A stretch of DNA of 64,000 nucleotides from Kolteria novifilia (GTDB lineage: Bacteria; Planctomycetota; Planctomycetia; Kolteriales; Kolteriaceae). The stretch is taken from the NCBI GenBank assembly GCA_007748055.1, contig CP036279.1:2046001-2110000 (forward strand), read 5' to 3'. Below the pieces are notes generated by a model. The model searched no databases and was not told the DNA's origin. It worked only from the letters and a program-made list of their open reading frames with translations. Position numbers and translations under genes: made by a program. Positions 29,788-40,919 of this stretch are shown here, piece by piece. Positions within the stretch are counted from its first letter, which is position 1. The number at the start of each line of letters is the position of its first letter.

Positions 29788-31425
29788 ATGCTCACGACGG
29801 AGAGTCTCCATCATTATTGGCACACGTTGACCGGTCCGGGCGGGGATCTGCGGCTCTTCATGCCTCAGTTCGTGCTCTGCCTGACCATCGTGCTGATTCT
29901 GCTCCTGCGGACGTTCAGCGATCACATCAACGCCAAGCCCTTCGCATTCATCGGCACGGTGATCGGACTGTTGTTCGCCCTTTGGAATTGGATGTCGGCG
30001 TCGATCTCCCATGAACCAGTCAACCACGAACTCTTTGGTGGGATGCTGGTCCACGACATGTTCAGCATCTACATGACTGTCTTCCTGTTGGCCTTCGCAA
30101 TGGCGACGGTCGTCTTGACGATGCTCACGGGAATGCCCGACACCGAGGACTCGGCCGACTTCACGACGTTGCTGCTCGGTTCGGTCGTCGGCATGACGCT
30201 GATGGCATCCGCCAACACCATCCTGATGATCTTCCTCGCCGTCGAGATGGCGAGTATCCCCTCCTACGCGATGGCCGGGTTCCTCAAAGCCCGCCGAGCG
30301 AGTAGTGAAGCGGCACTCAAGTTCGTGGTCTTCGGCGGAGCGTCCGCGGGCGTGATGCTCTATGGACTCTCCTTGCTGGCCGGGATGTACGGCACGATTC
30401 ATCTGCCGACGCTGGCTCACGAGATGCTCTACCAGATGACGGTGACGGAAGAGGCGTTCAACCCGACGTTGCTGTTGGCGCTGGTCTGCTTTGTCGTCGG
30501 CATCGGTTTTAAGCTGTCGGCCTTTCCGTTTCACTTTTGGTGCCCGGACGTCTTCGAGGGCGCTCCGGCGGAGGTCGCCGGTTTTCTTTCCGTCGCCTCG
30601 AAAGCCGCCGCGATCGCACTGCTGGCTCGCTTTAGCCTGACGCTTGTCGGGACTTACCATCACGCCCCGTTCGAGCCCGAGGTCTGGCAGGCGGCGATCC
30701 ACGCCGTCGGCAACTACCTCTCTCCGGTGCTGGCGGTGATGGGAGCGGTGACGTGTACCTTCGGCAACCTGGCCGCGTTCGGGCAGACCAACGTCAAGCG
30801 GCTGCTCGCCTACTCGACGATTGCCCACGCCGGCTACATGATGCTGGCGCTCGCGACGCTGACGGTGGTGGGAGCCAAGGCGGTTCTCTTCTATCTGATC
30901 GTCTACTTCTTCATGAACCTCGGGGCCTTTGCCGTGGTGGCGTTCGTGCGAAACGTCTCCGGCTCGGAGGATTTGGACGCCTTTTCGGGGCTGATTCATC
31001 GGGCTCCGGTGGTGACGGTCGCGATGAGCGTCTTCCTGTTGAGCCTGATGGGGCTTCCGCCGCTGGCGGGATTCGTCGGCAAGTTCCAGATCTTCGCGGT
31101 GCTCTATGAGACCGGTTGGTACTCGCTGCTGGTGATCGGCGGGTTGAACACGGTCATCAGTCTCTTCTACTACGTCAATCTGATGCGGGTGATGATCATG
31201 ACCGACGCTCCCGATCAGGCGCCGATTATCAGTCTGCCGAACGCCGGATTCGCGACGATCCTGGCCGCGATTGTCATCTACTTGGGCATTCTTTGGAACG
31301 CTCCGGAGCAGTGGTCGCAAATCGCATCGACCTCCCTGACTCGTCCCGAGCGCGCCGTCACGCACATGGAGGCTCCCGCCGCGGATTTGGTGGTTGAGGC
31401 GAGCCCCGACAAGACCGGGAACTGA
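29788..31425 (+). CDS. nuoN: NADH-quinone oxidoreductase subunit N
   Basis: 545 residues, about 14 membrane helices, the proximal antiporter-like subunit. Seen: the Glu in ILMIFLAVEMASIPSYAMAGFLK, the proton-path block GFKLSAFPFHFWCPDVFEGAPAEVAGFLSVASKAAA, and the GLPPLAGFVGKFQIF motif in the C-terminal half. It is the last complex I gene here; the next ATG is only five bases after its stop, so the small downstream gene at 31430 is probably in the same transcript. Confidence 0.97.
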   Translation: MLTTESLHHYWHTLTGPGGDLRLFMPQFVLCLTIVLILLLRTFSDHINAKPFAFIGTVIGLLFALWNWMSASISHEPVNHELFGGMLVHDMFSIYMTVFLLAFAMATVVLTMLTGMPDTEDSADFTTLLLGSVVGMTLMASANTILMIFLAVEMASIPSYAMAGFLKARRASSEAALKFVVFGGASAGVMLYGLSLLAGMYGTIHLPTLAHEMLYQMTVTEEAFNPTLLLALVCFVVGIGFKLSAFPFHFWCPDVFEGAPAEVAGFLSVASKAAAIALLARFSLTLVGTYHHAPFEPEVWQAAIHAVGNYLSPVLAVMGAVTCTFGNLAAFGQTNVKRLLAYSTIAHAGYMMLALATLTVVGAKAVLFYLIVYFFMNLGAFAVVAFVRNVSGSEDLDAFSGLIHRAPVVTVAMSVFLLSLMGLPPLAGFVGKFQIFAVLYETGWYSLLVIGGLNTVISLFYYVNLMRVMIMTDAPDQAPIISLPNAGFATILAAIVIYLGILWNAPEQWSQIASTSLTRPERAVTHMEAPAADLVVEASPDKTGN

Positions 31426-31429
31426 CGCG

Positions 31430-31855
31430 ATGAGTGACGAGAAGCAATGGGCGATTCTCAACCGGGCCTTCATTCGGCTCTTCCGGTCGTTCGCCTACTA
31501 CATGACCGAGTCGGGTCCGGTCTTCGACATCGGCGAGGAACCTCTCAAGGATCTCGTCGACCGCCAAGTCGCCGATGCCAACGAGTTCGGCGAGTTTCTC
31601 TTTCGCCAGCACGGAGCGGTGCAAACCGGCTCCTATCCCCTCGACTTCGGCAACTTCAACTTCATCAACACCAGTCGTCTGGTCGCTGACTGGATCGACT
31701 ATCAACTGTTGTTGGTCGACGGTCTTCAGCAGGATCGCAACGAGATTGCCGACCCCGAAGGTCCCGGCGTCGCGCTGCTCGACGCGATCATCCTTCGCGC
31801 CCGTGATACCTTGGCGACCCTCCGCCGAATCGAGTCGGAACTCGTCCCGGCCTAG
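31430..31855 (+). CDS. Conserved hypothetical protein at the end of the nuo operon
   Basis: 141 residues, soluble, mostly helical. The start is the ATG at 31430, five bases after the nuoN stop. Seen: a helical body with charged faces (AILNRAFIRLFRSFAYYMTESGPVF, DWIDYQLLLVDGLQQDRNEI), no Cys cluster, no signal peptide and no membrane segment. Its position suggests translation together with nuoN, but there is no known complex I subunit with this sequence. I do not recognise a family. Whether it has a respiratory role or merely follows the operon is open. Confidence 0.7.
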   Translation: MSDEKQWAILNRAFIRLFRSFAYYMTESGPVFDIGEEPLKDLVDRQVADANEFGEFLFRQHGAVQTGSYPLDFGNFNFINTSRLVADWIDYQLLLVDGLQQDRNEIADPEGPGVALLDAIILRARDTLATLRRIESELVPA

Positions 31856-31878
31856 CAGGCCCGATTCGTTCTTTCATT

Positions 31879-31898
31879 GCCCAAACGGCTCTTTGGGC
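31879..31898 (+). terminator. Hairpin downstream of the nuo cluster
   Basis: gcccaaa and tttgggc form a perfect seven-base stem around a six-base loop, 23 bases after the stop of the last gene in the cluster. A T-run is missing, so termination strength is uncertain. Confidence 0.35.
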
Positions 31899-31991
31899 GC
31901 CAGAAGACTCACGCTTGTCACCACTGGCCAAGAGTCCTCGGGCTCTCCGATGCCGCATCGCGACTCCCCTCTTTCGATTGAGTGACCTGTC

Positions 31992-32777
31992 ATGGCATGG
32001 ATCGACACCCACGCGCACCTGAATGACGAACACTTCGCCGACCGGCTCGGCGAAACGTTGGCGCGTGCGACCGACGCCGAACTCGAGGCGGTGCTCGTCG
32101 TCGGCATCGATGGTCCGACCAGTCGGCGGGCGCTCGAACTCGCTCTCGAGCATCCCTTGCTTTGGGCGGTGGTCGGCATTCAGCCCAATAGCCTCGGCCG
32201 GGAGGTCACGGACGATTGGCGAGACGTGAGGACGATGATCGAGTCACCTCGCGCCGTGGCGCTGGGTGAGACGGGGCTCGATCGCTACTGGGACGAGGCT
32301 CCGATCGAGGTGCAGCGGGAGCACTTCGTTCGCCACCTCGATCTCGCCCACGAGCTCGGCAAGCCGGTCGTGATCCACTGCCGGGAAGCCGAGGCGGACG
32401 TCGTCGCGGTCCTGACCGAGCAGGCCGAGAAGACCGGGCAACCGATCGCGGGGGTGATGCACAGCTTCGCCGGCGATCGGGAGACGGCGCAAGCTTGTCT
32501 GAAGCTCGGACTGCACATTTCCTTCGCGGGCATGGTGACGTTCAAGAAGAGCAACCCCCTGCGCGAGGTCGCGGCGGAAGTCCCGCTCGATCGGCTCCTG
32601 GTCGAGACCGATTCGCCCTATCTCACGCCCGAGCCTCATCGCGGCAAACGCAACGAACCGGCCAACGTCGTGCACACCGGCGCGTGTCTCGCGAAGGTTC
32701 ACGGCATCGAGCCCAGCGCGATCGCCGCGGCGACGACCCAGAACGCCAAGCGACTCTTCGGCCTTCCGCCCACTTAG
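31992..32777 (+). CDS. tatD: TatD-family metal-dependent deoxyribonuclease
   Basis: 261 residues, the usual size. TatD enzymes are TIM-barrel hydrolases with two metals that act as 3'-5' DNases and in other hydrolytic roles. Seen: the metal motif H7-x-H9 (IDTHAHLND), GETGLDRYWDEAP (Glu ligand), VIHCREAE and GVMHSFAGDRETA (His ligands), and the signature LLVETDSPYLTPEPHRGKRNEPANV (Asp ligand). Single gene, with no operon partner that explains a specific substrate. The tat name is historical; it does not export proteins. Confidence 0.94.
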   Translation: MAWIDTHAHLNDEHFADRLGETLARATDAELEAVLVVGIDGPTSRRALELALEHPLLWAVVGIQPNSLGREVTDDWRDVRTMIESPRAVALGETGLDRYWDEAPIEVQREHFVRHLDLAHELGKPVVIHCREAEADVVAVLTEQAEKTGQPIAGVMHSFAGDRETAQACLKLGLHISFAGMVTFKKSNPLREVAAEVPLDRLLVETDSPYLTPEPHRGKRNEPANVVHTGACLAKVHGIEPSAIAAATTQNAKRLFGLPPT

Positions 32778-32945
32778 CAGTCCGTTGAGCTGAGCCGGGA
32801 GCAAAGAAATCGACGGGCCGTTGGGACCCGGAATCGCGACGTTTCACGCGAGGCGTGCAAGAAAGACTGGTATTTCCGACCAGCCACCGACAGAATAAGG
32901 CAGCACGTCGACGGGGGACATCGCGCCGATCGAAGGAAGAGGACT

Positions 32946-33413
32946 ATGAACGCAGGATCTTGGATGAGTCGAACATTCTTGGTGGTGATCGGGCTTGCGG
33001 GCGGACTTCTCATTTCCGATCTCGCCGGACCGTCGGTCTCCTTCGCGACCACGTCGGATCGTTACAAGAACTACATCATCGTCACCGGCACGACACCGCA
33101 GCAGACGATCGACGGCGTCTGGATCCTCGACTACGCCGGGGCTCGTCTCCTCTTTTTCACCCTCGATCAGCAAGGCCGATTCCTCTCGACCGAACTCGAT
33201 CTCTTGCAGGTCTTCCAGATGGGAGACGCCAGCGAACAGCCCCGCTTCATGATGGCGACCGGATTGGCCAAGACGAACCAGATTCAGGATCTGCTCTATC
33301 TCGTCGAAACCACCACGGGCCAGCTTGTGGCGATCGCGCCTCCGACGGCGCAGCGCACCGTGCTCGGTCGCCCGACCATCGTCGGACCTCCCTTCAAGTT
33401 CAGCCGCAACTAG
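32946..33413 (+). CDS. Small secreted hypothetical protein
   Basis: 155 residues. N-terminal signal: TFLVVIGLAGGLLISDLAGPSVSFA. The mature part is beta-rich with repeated YIIVTG, WILDYAG and LLYLVETTTGQLVAIAPP strands that read like fragments of a propeller or sandwich. GGAAGAGGA lies four to eight bases before the ATG. No Cys, no catalytic motif seen. I do not recognise it beyond a planctomycete-type small exported protein. Confidence 0.7.
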   Translation: MNAGSWMSRTFLVVIGLAGGLLISDLAGPSVSFATTSDRYKNYIIVTGTTPQQTIDGVWILDYAGARLLFFTLDQQGRFLSTELDLLQVFQMGDASEQPRFMMATGLAKTNQIQDLLYLVETTTGQLVAIAPPTAQRTVLGRPTIVGPPFKFSRN

Positions 33414-33714
33414 CGCTGATTGGGCACGACCGACGTTCAGGCCGACGAATCCACATCCTCGATGTGTCGACGAGTACCATGCTCACGCTTGCGTGAGCAT
33501 CCGGCGGAGTGTTCGCCATTGGGGATCTTGTCCAAACCAAAAGTGCTGGCGTCGGCTCGTGACCGCATCAGGGTGATGCCCCCAGTCATGCGTCTCTTCC
33601 TCCCGACATGATGCATGCGGGCTGGAGGAAACCGGCTCGCATGCACCGTCGCGCACGCGCCCCACTACAATGAATGGGTTAGGTGAGTGCCTGACCTCTT
33701 CGTTGAGGGCGTGC
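33414..33714. other. Intergenic stretch with palindromes, no gene seen
   Basis: About 300 bases before the DUF1295 gene. It holds a near-perfect palindrome at 33479-33500 (atgctcacgc, tt, gcgtgagcat), part of the dispersed CATGCCCACG family, and a pair of gcatgc arms around 33614-33645. Longer upstream frames that run into the DUF1295 gene lack protein-like content. Confidence 0.5.
33479..33500. repeat. Near-perfect palindrome of the dispersed family
   Basis: Ten-base arms atgctcacgc and gcgtgagcat around two bases. It lies in the gap between a secreted hypothetical gene and the lipid-modification locus. Confidence 0.6.
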
Positions 33715-34506
33715 ATGAGTATCCTTTCGCAGATCGCCATTGGCTGGGCTGTCGTCGCCGTCACGATGGTACTTCTTTGGCTCTTGCAGCGTCGGACCGG
33801 GGACGCGGGTGTCGTCGATGTCGGCTGGTCCGCCTCGATCGGCTGCTTGGCGATCTTCTTCGCCGCGACGACGGACGCCTACTGGCTACGCAGCCTCCTG
33901 GTCATGATCGTCGCGTCTCTCTGGTCGTTTCGCCTCGCGAGCTACCTACTTCGCGATCGCATCCTCAAGGGGGAGGAGGATGCTCGCTACCAGTTCCTTC
34001 GGGAGTACTGGGGCGCCAAGGCCGATCGCAACCTCTTCTGGTTCTTCCAGGCCCAAGCGCTCGGCGCGGTTTTGATGGCGGTGCCCATTCTCATCGTCAT
34101 GCACAACCCGACTCCCTACCTACGGATGTGGGACGTGCTTGGTGCCGCGATCGTCGCTGGCTCGGTCCTGGGGGAAGGTGTCGCGGACGCTCAACTCGCT
34201 CGTTTCCGTGGGCGTTCGGACAACAAGGGCAAGACCTGTCGCGACGGACTCTGGCGCTATTCGAGGCATCCCAACTACTTCTTCGAGTGGCTTCATTGGT
34301 GGGGCTATTGCGTGATCGCGATTGGCACGCCCTACGGATGGCTCGCGCTACTTGGTCCGGCCGTGATGTTTCTGTTCCTGTTCCGCTTGACGGGCATCCC
34401 CTACACGGAGCGGCAAGCGCTGTCGCGCCGGGGCGACGACTATCGTCGCTACCAGCGGACGACGAGTGTCTTTATTCCCTGGTTTCCACGAGAGGAGCCG
34501 ACGTGA
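33715..34506 (+). CDS. DUF1295 membrane protein (steroid 5-alpha-reductase-like fold)
   Basis: 263 residues, about seven membrane helices. The start is the ATG at 33715, where the first helix begins ([23 protein letters not shown]); the frame upstream crosses the repeat region. Seen: the C-terminal family motif [25 protein letters not shown] and [21 protein letters not shown], shared with 5-alpha-reductase and isoprenylcysteine methyltransferase-type enzymes. Known: DUF1295 genes cluster with cyclopropane synthases and FAD amine-oxidase-like proteins. Its stop overlaps the next GTG start, so the two are coupled. Probably an integral enzyme acting on lipid chains. Confidence 0.9.
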   Translation: MSILSQIAIGWAVVAVTMVLLWLLQRRTGDAGVVDVGWSASIGCLAIFFAATTDAYWLRSLLVMIVASLWSFRLASYLLRDRILKGEEDARYQFLREYWGAKADRNLFWFFQAQALGAVLMAVPILIVMHNPTPYLRMWDVLGAAIVAGSVLGEGVADAQLARFRGRSDNKGKTCRDGLWRYSRHPNYFFEWLHWWGYCVIAIGTPYGWLALLGPAVMFLFLFRLTGIPYTERQALSRRGDDYRRYQRTTSVFIPWFPREEPT

Positions 34507-35591
34507 CCTGGATGATCGATTGGGCGGAGCGGGGGCGGTTCCCCGACTGGCTTCTCCGCTGGGGCATCCGTCGACAGATCGCCTCGCACATGCGTCCCGA
34601 CGCCGGCTTCGACGGCGAGAGGGCTCGGCGCGCGACCGCCTCCTTCATCGACGAGCGCAAGCGCGACCCGATCGCGCTCGTGCCCGAACTGGCCAACGAA
34701 CAACATTACGAAGTGCCCGCGGATCTCTTCGAGTTGATGCTTGGGCCGCGACTCAAGTACAGCTCCTGTCTCTGGCCCGTCGAAGTGGGAGATCTCGCGG
34801 CCGCCGAAGAGGCGATGCTCAAGTTAACGTGTGAGCGGGCGGGACTGGCGGATGGACAACGCGTGCTCGACCTCGGCTGTGGTTGGGGCTCGTTCACGCT
34901 CTACGCCGCCGAGTGTTTTCCCGAGTCGCAATTCGTGGCCGTTTCCAACTCCGCGACGCAGCGAGGCTTCATCGAGCGGAGAGCCGAGCAGCGCGGACTC
35001 ACCAACATCGAGGTGATCACCTCCGACGTCAACGACCTCGCCTTCGACACCCGGTTTGATCGTGTCGTGTCGGTCGAGATGTTCGAGCATGTCCGCAATC
35101 ACGAGCGGCTCCTCGAACGCATTGCCGGCTGGCTGGTGCCGACGGGGAAGCTCTTCGTTCACCTCTTCTGTACCGACGGTATTCCGCTGACCTACGAGTG
35201 TGACGGCGACGGGCAAAATGACTGGATGGCCCGGCACTTCTTTTCCGGCGGGATGATGCCGTCGGACGACTTGCTCTTGTACTACCAACGCGACGTCTGC
35301 GTGGAGGACCACTGGATCGTCGACGGCCGGCACTATTCAAGGACACTCGAAGCTTGGCTCCAGCGACTCGATGCTCGCCGGGAAGAGGCCCTGGCGATCC
35401 TCGGCGCCGGGGAAGATCGTGAGCGAGCGTGGCGACGCTTCAATCGCTGGCGCATGTTCCTGATCAGTTGCTCGGAACTCTTCGCGTTCGATCATGGCCA
35501 GCGGTGGCACGTGGGGCACTACCTCTTCGCACCCCGTCCGGCGAGCATCACTCGGTCGCCGGAGCCGACACCTCTTCAGACGGCCAACTAG
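34503..35591 (+). CDS. Cyclopropane-fatty-acyl-phospholipid synthase-type methyltransferase (first copy)
   Basis: 362 residues. SAM-dependent enzyme that adds a methylene or methyl group to unsaturated acyl chains of phospholipids. The GTG at 34503 overlaps the preceding stop and has GGAG five bases upstream; an ATG three codons later is possible. Seen: [30 protein letters not shown] motif [32 protein letters not shown], and [15 protein letters not shown]. It differs from the second copy (35695-36972) in the N-terminal part and is shorter than E. coli Cfa. The two copies may act on different chains. Confidence 0.9.
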   Translation: MTWMIDWAERGRFPDWLLRWGIRRQIASHMRPDAGFDGERARRATASFIDERKRDPIALVPELANEQHYEVPADLFELMLGPRLKYSSCLWPVEVGDLAAAEEAMLKLTCERAGLADGQRVLDLGCGWGSFTLYAAECFPESQFVAVSNSATQRGFIERRAEQRGLTNIEVITSDVNDLAFDTRFDRVVSVEMFEHVRNHERLLERIAGWLVPTGKLFVHLFCTDGIPLTYECDGDGQNDWMARHFFSGGMMPSDDLLLYYQRDVCVEDHWIVDGRHYSRTLEAWLQRLDARREEALAILGAGEDRERAWRRFNRWRMFLISCSELFAFDHGQRWHVGHYLFAPRPASITRSPEPTPLQTAN

Positions 35592-35694
35592 CTCCTAGGC
35601 GGACTCGGGCGCATCGAGGGGAGTGTTCGGCTCTGGAGGAGACGGGTCATCCCGGCATGCCTACCCAAAGGTATGAGCGACCGGGGCGGAGTTT

Positions 35695-36972
35695 CTACTT
35701 CCCCAACATGCCGAGGAAGTCGCCCCGGACATGCGAACGGGCGAGGGTCAATTGACAGCAGCCGGTCGTTCGCTCCAGAAAGCCGACTTCGCAGTAAGCG
35801 AGGTAGAATTCCCATAGACGGATGAACGAACCGGGAACGCCGAGTGATCGGACGTGCTCGCGCGCCGCCAGGAAACGCTGACGCCACTCGTGCAGGGTGC
35901 GGGCGTAGTGGAGCGTGAGATCTTCCATCCGCACCAGGCGCAGATCGGTCGAGCGCGTCATGCTGGCGAGCAACATCGTCATGGACGGGAGAAAGCCGCC
36001 TGGGAAGATGTAGCGCTGAATGAAGTCGACCTGATAGCGTCGGCCGCGGAAGTGTTTTTCATCGAGCGTGATTGCCTGGAGACACATCAAACCGTCGGGT
36101 TTGAGGAGGCTCATTGCCTTGGCGAAGAAAGTGCCGAGGTACTCACCGCCGACCGCTTCGATCATCTCGATCGAGGCGATCCTGTCGTAGTGCCCTTCCA
36201 GGTCGCGGTAATCTTGGTCGAGGACGGTGATGCGATCGGCGAGCCCCTCTTCCTCGATGCGCCGCCTCGCGAAGCGGCGTTGTTCCTTCGAGAGTGTCGT
36301 CGTCGTGACGCGGCAGCCGTAGCGTTTGGCGGCGTGGATCGCGAAGCTTCCCCAACCCGTGCCGATTTCGAGCAGGTGATCGCTCGGCGACAGCTCGAGG
36401 CGACGACAGACCCGATCGAGTTTCGCCAAGGACGCGTCGCGGAGGGTGGCGTTCTCGGATTCGAAGATCCCCGAGGAGTAGGTCATCGTCTCGTCGAGAA
36501 AGAGCGAGAAAAAGTCGTTGCCCAAGTCGTAATGCGCCGCGATATTCTTGCGACTGTTGCGCCTCGTGTTGCGGCGTAGCCAGTGAAGCAGTCGCCGCCA
36601 CGGTTTGCTCAGGAACGCCAAGCCGCTCTGAATCGCGTCGGCTCCGTCGACGAGTTGAGCGACGATGCGCATCAGTCCGACCAGGCCATCCGTCGACCAG
36701 AGTCCGTCGCGGTAGGCCTCGGCCGCGCCGACGATTCCTCCCAAGGCCGCCTTGGCGTAGAACTCGGCGTCGTGAATCCAGACAATCACCTCGATGTCCG
36801 CGGCCCCGGCGGGTTGACCGAACTCCGTGACGCCCAGTCGATCGTGAAGCACGATCCGCCCACGGCTGATCTGGGCGCACTGCTTGAAGAAGCCGGACCG
36901 ATAGAACCGGTGCGCGCGACTCATGCTCGCCGGTTGGGCGGGGCACTCGGACTGGGGGATGGAGATGCTCAT
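35695..36972 (-). CDS. cfa: Cyclopropane-fatty-acyl-phospholipid synthase (second copy)
   Basis: 425 residues from the ATG at 36972, eight bases after the stop of the DUF1365 gene; the frame is open further upstream inside that gene, which is not coding in this frame. Seen: an N-terminal substrate-binding part, NIAAHYDLGNDFFSLFLDETMTYSSGIF, SAM motif I LLEIGTGWGSFAIHAAKRYG, IEMIEAVGGEYLGTFF, and the C-terminal YIFPGGFLPS. This is the full Cfa layout. It is last in the operon FAD protein - DUF1365 - cfa. A convergent neighbour on the other strand is the first copy. Confidence 0.94.
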   Translation of the reverse strand: MSISIPQSECPAQPASMSRAHRFYRSGFFKQCAQISRGRIVLHDRLGVTEFGQPAGAADIEVIVWIHDAEFYAKAALGGIVGAAEAYRDGLWSTDGLVGLMRIVAQLVDGADAIQSGLAFLSKPWRRLLHWLRRNTRRNSRKNIAAHYDLGNDFFSLFLDETMTYSSGIFESENATLRDASLAKLDRVCRRLELSPSDHLLEIGTGWGSFAIHAAKRYGCRVTTTTLSKEQRRFARRRIEEEGLADRITVLDQDYRDLEGHYDRIASIEMIEAVGGEYLGTFFAKAMSLLKPDGLMCLQAITLDEKHFRGRRYQVDFIQRYIFPGGFLPSMTMLLASMTRSTDLRLVRMEDLTLHYARTLHEWRQRFLAAREHVRSLGVPGSFIRLWEFYLAYCEVGFLERTTGCCQLTLARSHVRGDFLGMLGK

Positions 36973-36979
36973 CTCTTGG

Positions 36980-37825
36980 CTACTCCTTCTCCGGAGCATC
37001 GGTTCGGGCAGGTGAGGGATGGAGGTCGGCGTGGTACTTCGGTGAAGGCCGTCTTGTGTCGCTCGGCTCCGCATGGTCTGGGTGGGGAACGTAGCGAAGA
37101 CCCTTCCACCACAGTCGCAGCGCCTCAACGTAAATGGCGCCGACGATCTTCATCGTCATTGCGGGATAGCGAACGAGTTGGCGGTTGAGGTTCCAGGGCG
37201 TCAACGCCCGTCGCCGTAGTCGTAGCGTTGCATTGAAGATCCGGTCGCCTTCTGTCCAGTTCTCCAGATGGACGAGCAAATCCTCGCTCGGCGTCGAAAG
37301 CTCCCAGTGATAGGTGTGATTCATCTCCATGAAGGGGGAGACGTGAAAGGTCTTGGCGCAGCGCTGTCTCATGCTCGGCGAGGATGGGGCGGCCGGGTCG
37401 TTCACCAACACGTAGCAGTGGGTTTCGTTCCAAGGGGTATTGTGGACCTCGGCGACGACGGTTTCCACGACATCGCCCCCCTCCGAAAAGCAGTAGTAGA
37501 GACTGATCGGGTTGAAGCAGTAACCGAAGTAGCGCAGATGGGTCAGTAGCCGGATCGGCCCGCGGCAGCGTCTTCCCGTCTCCGCTTCGACCAGACGCGT
37601 GACCGATTCCTTCAAGGAAACGTCCGGGTCGCCGAAATGATCCCGGCGGCAAAACCTGGCCGGAGCGAAGCGACGGGCCGACCAGAAGGGCGTCCGATCG
37701 AAGAGATCGGGAAGTTCGTCGAGGTCCAGGTACATCATGAAGAGCGAGTAGGAGAACTGATGTTCCTTTGGCGAGCGCCGTCGGTGCCTCACGTTCCCTT
37801 CGTAGATCGCGCTCGCGGTCACCAT
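36980..37825 (-). CDS. DUF1365 domain protein
   Basis: 281 residues from the ATG at 37825, which overlaps the stop of the FAD-protein gene. Seen: family blocks AIYEGNVRHRRRSPKEHQFSY, LLTHLRYFGYCFNPISLYYCF, VVAEVHNTPWNETHCYVL and FHVSPFMEMNHTYHWELSTP. Known: DUF1365 proteins occur almost always between an FAD amine-oxidase-like gene and a cyclopropane synthase, but their reaction is not firmly known. A participation in lipid-chain modification, perhaps as a dehydrogenase partner or chaperone, is inferred from context. Confidence 0.93.
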   Translation of the reverse strand: MVTASAIYEGNVRHRRRSPKEHQFSYSLFMMYLDLDELPDLFDRTPFWSARRFAPARFCRRDHFGDPDVSLKESVTRLVEAETGRRCRGPIRLLTHLRYFGYCFNPISLYYCFSEGGDVVETVVAEVHNTPWNETHCYVLVNDPAAPSSPSMRQRCAKTFHVSPFMEMNHTYHWELSTPSEDLLVHLENWTEGDRIFNATLRLRRRALTPWNLNRQLVRYPAMTMKIVGAIYVEALRLWWKGLRYVPHPDHAEPSDTRRPSPKYHADLHPSPARTDAPEKE

Positions 37826-39063
37826 GTCGCCCCCAGTGCCTGGGCGACACGCAGGGCGCTCTTGACGCCGTCCTCGTGAAACCCGTAGCCCCAGTACGCG
37901 CCGCAAAAGTGAGTGCGTCGCCGCCCGCCGATCTCATTATACCGTCGCTGGGCGTCGAACGAGTCGAGTCCGTAGGTCGGATGGTGGTACGTCATCCGCC
38001 GGAGGATCTTGTCGCTGTCGATCTGATCAGTCTGATTGAGCGTGACGCAAAACGGCTCGCTCGTCTGGTGGTGTTGCAGCATCGAAAGGTTGTAGGTGAC
38101 CGCCACCCGCTGGGAGTGCTCGCCACTGGCGCGGTAGTTCCAACTCGACCAGGCTCGTTGACTTCGCGGCAATAGCCGGCGGTCGGTGTGGAGGACGACG
38201 TCGTTGGCTTGGTAGGGGAAGGCCCTGAGCAGTTGTCGTTCGGTTTCGGAGGCATCGGCGAGGAGACGAAGGGCTTGGTCGGCGTGGGTCGCGATGATGA
38301 CTTGGTCGAAGCGTTCCGATTCGCCATCGCGCGGGGTGATCTCGACATGGTCCTCGTGCCGGATGACGCGTTCGATCGGCGTCTTCGTGCGGATGCGATC
38401 GGTGAAGCCCGCGGAGATGGCGCGGACGTAGGTTCGCGAGCCACCCTCGACGGTCCGCCAGATGGGGTGGCCGAAGGCATGCAGCAGCCCGTGATTCTCG
38501 AAGAAACGCAGAAAGCAACGAGCGGGAAATTCGCTCAATCGCTTCGGATCGGTCGACCAGATCGCCGCCCCCATCGGCAGAATGTAGTGCTCGAGCAGCG
38601 ATTGGGAGAAGCGTCCAATCTCCAGAAAGCTCCCGAGGGTGGTCTTCTCGTCGCCGTGAGCGAGGAACGTTCGCCCCGCCTGATTGAAGCGGAGGATCTC
38701 CTGGATCAGGCCGAGGAAACGAGGACGAACCAGGTTGCGGCGCTGAGCGAAGAGGGCGTTGAGGGAGTCGCTTCCGTATTCGAGGCCGGTCGGATCACAG
38801 CGAACGCTGAAGCTCATGGAGGTTTCGCGCGAGGGAACCCCCAAGCGATCGAGAAGCTTGATGAAGTTGGGGTACGTCGCGGGATTGAAGACGATGAACC
38901 CGGTGTCGACGGCGAACGGTTTGTCATCAAGAGATACGTCGACGGTGTGGGCGTGACCGCCGACGTATTCGTTGGCCTCGTAGACCGCCAGATCATGGTG
39001 CCGCTGGAGGAGGTAGGCACAAAAGAGGCCGGAAATGCCCGTGCCGAGAATGGCGATCTTCAC
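37819..39063 (-). CDS. FAD-dependent amine-oxidase-like protein of the cyclopropane locus
   Basis: 414 residues. Seen: dinucleotide-binding GTGISGLFCAYLLQRHHDLAVYEAN, the GGHAHTVDV stretch after it, and IIATHADQALRLLADASETE, which mark the family of NAD(P)/FAD-binding proteins similar to carotenoid desaturases and amine oxidases. Known: homologues next to DUF1365 and cfa genes are linked to modified fatty acids, including furan fatty acids in Rhodobacter, where the cluster is under singlet-oxygen control. Here it is the first gene of a three-gene operon with overlapping ends. No regulator is adjacent. Confidence 0.9.
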   Translation of the reverse strand: MKIAILGTGISGLFCAYLLQRHHDLAVYEANEYVGGHAHTVDVSLDDKPFAVDTGFIVFNPATYPNFIKLLDRLGVPSRETSMSFSVRCDPTGLEYGSDSLNALFAQRRNLVRPRFLGLIQEILRFNQAGRTFLAHGDEKTTLGSFLEIGRFSQSLLEHYILPMGAAIWSTDPKRLSEFPARCFLRFFENHGLLHAFGHPIWRTVEGGSRTYVRAISAGFTDRIRTKTPIERVIRHEDHVEITPRDGESERFDQVIIATHADQALRLLADASETERQLLRAFPYQANDVVLHTDRRLLPRSQRAWSSWNYRASGEHSQRVAVTYNLSMLQHHQTSEPFCVTLNQTDQIDSDKILRRMTYHHPTYGLDSFDAQRRYNEIGGRRRTHFCGAYWGYGFHEDGVKSALRVAQALGATW

Positions 39064-40879
<1,816 letters not shown>

Positions 40880-40919
40880 GGGATGCCTTTCGGTTGCTAG
40901 TCTGATCTCGGGAGATGAT

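Noticed and set aside
28228-31473. A 1081-codon open frame on the minus strand across nuoM and nuoN
   Set aside because: It is antisense to clear complex I genes, has low-complexity His/Arg/Asp composition and no family match; it results from high G+C codon use.
33687-34502. Long N-terminal extension of the first cyclopropane-synthase gene
   Set aside because: It lies in a second frame over the DUF1295 gene; the GTG at 34503 with GGAG upstream is the natural start.
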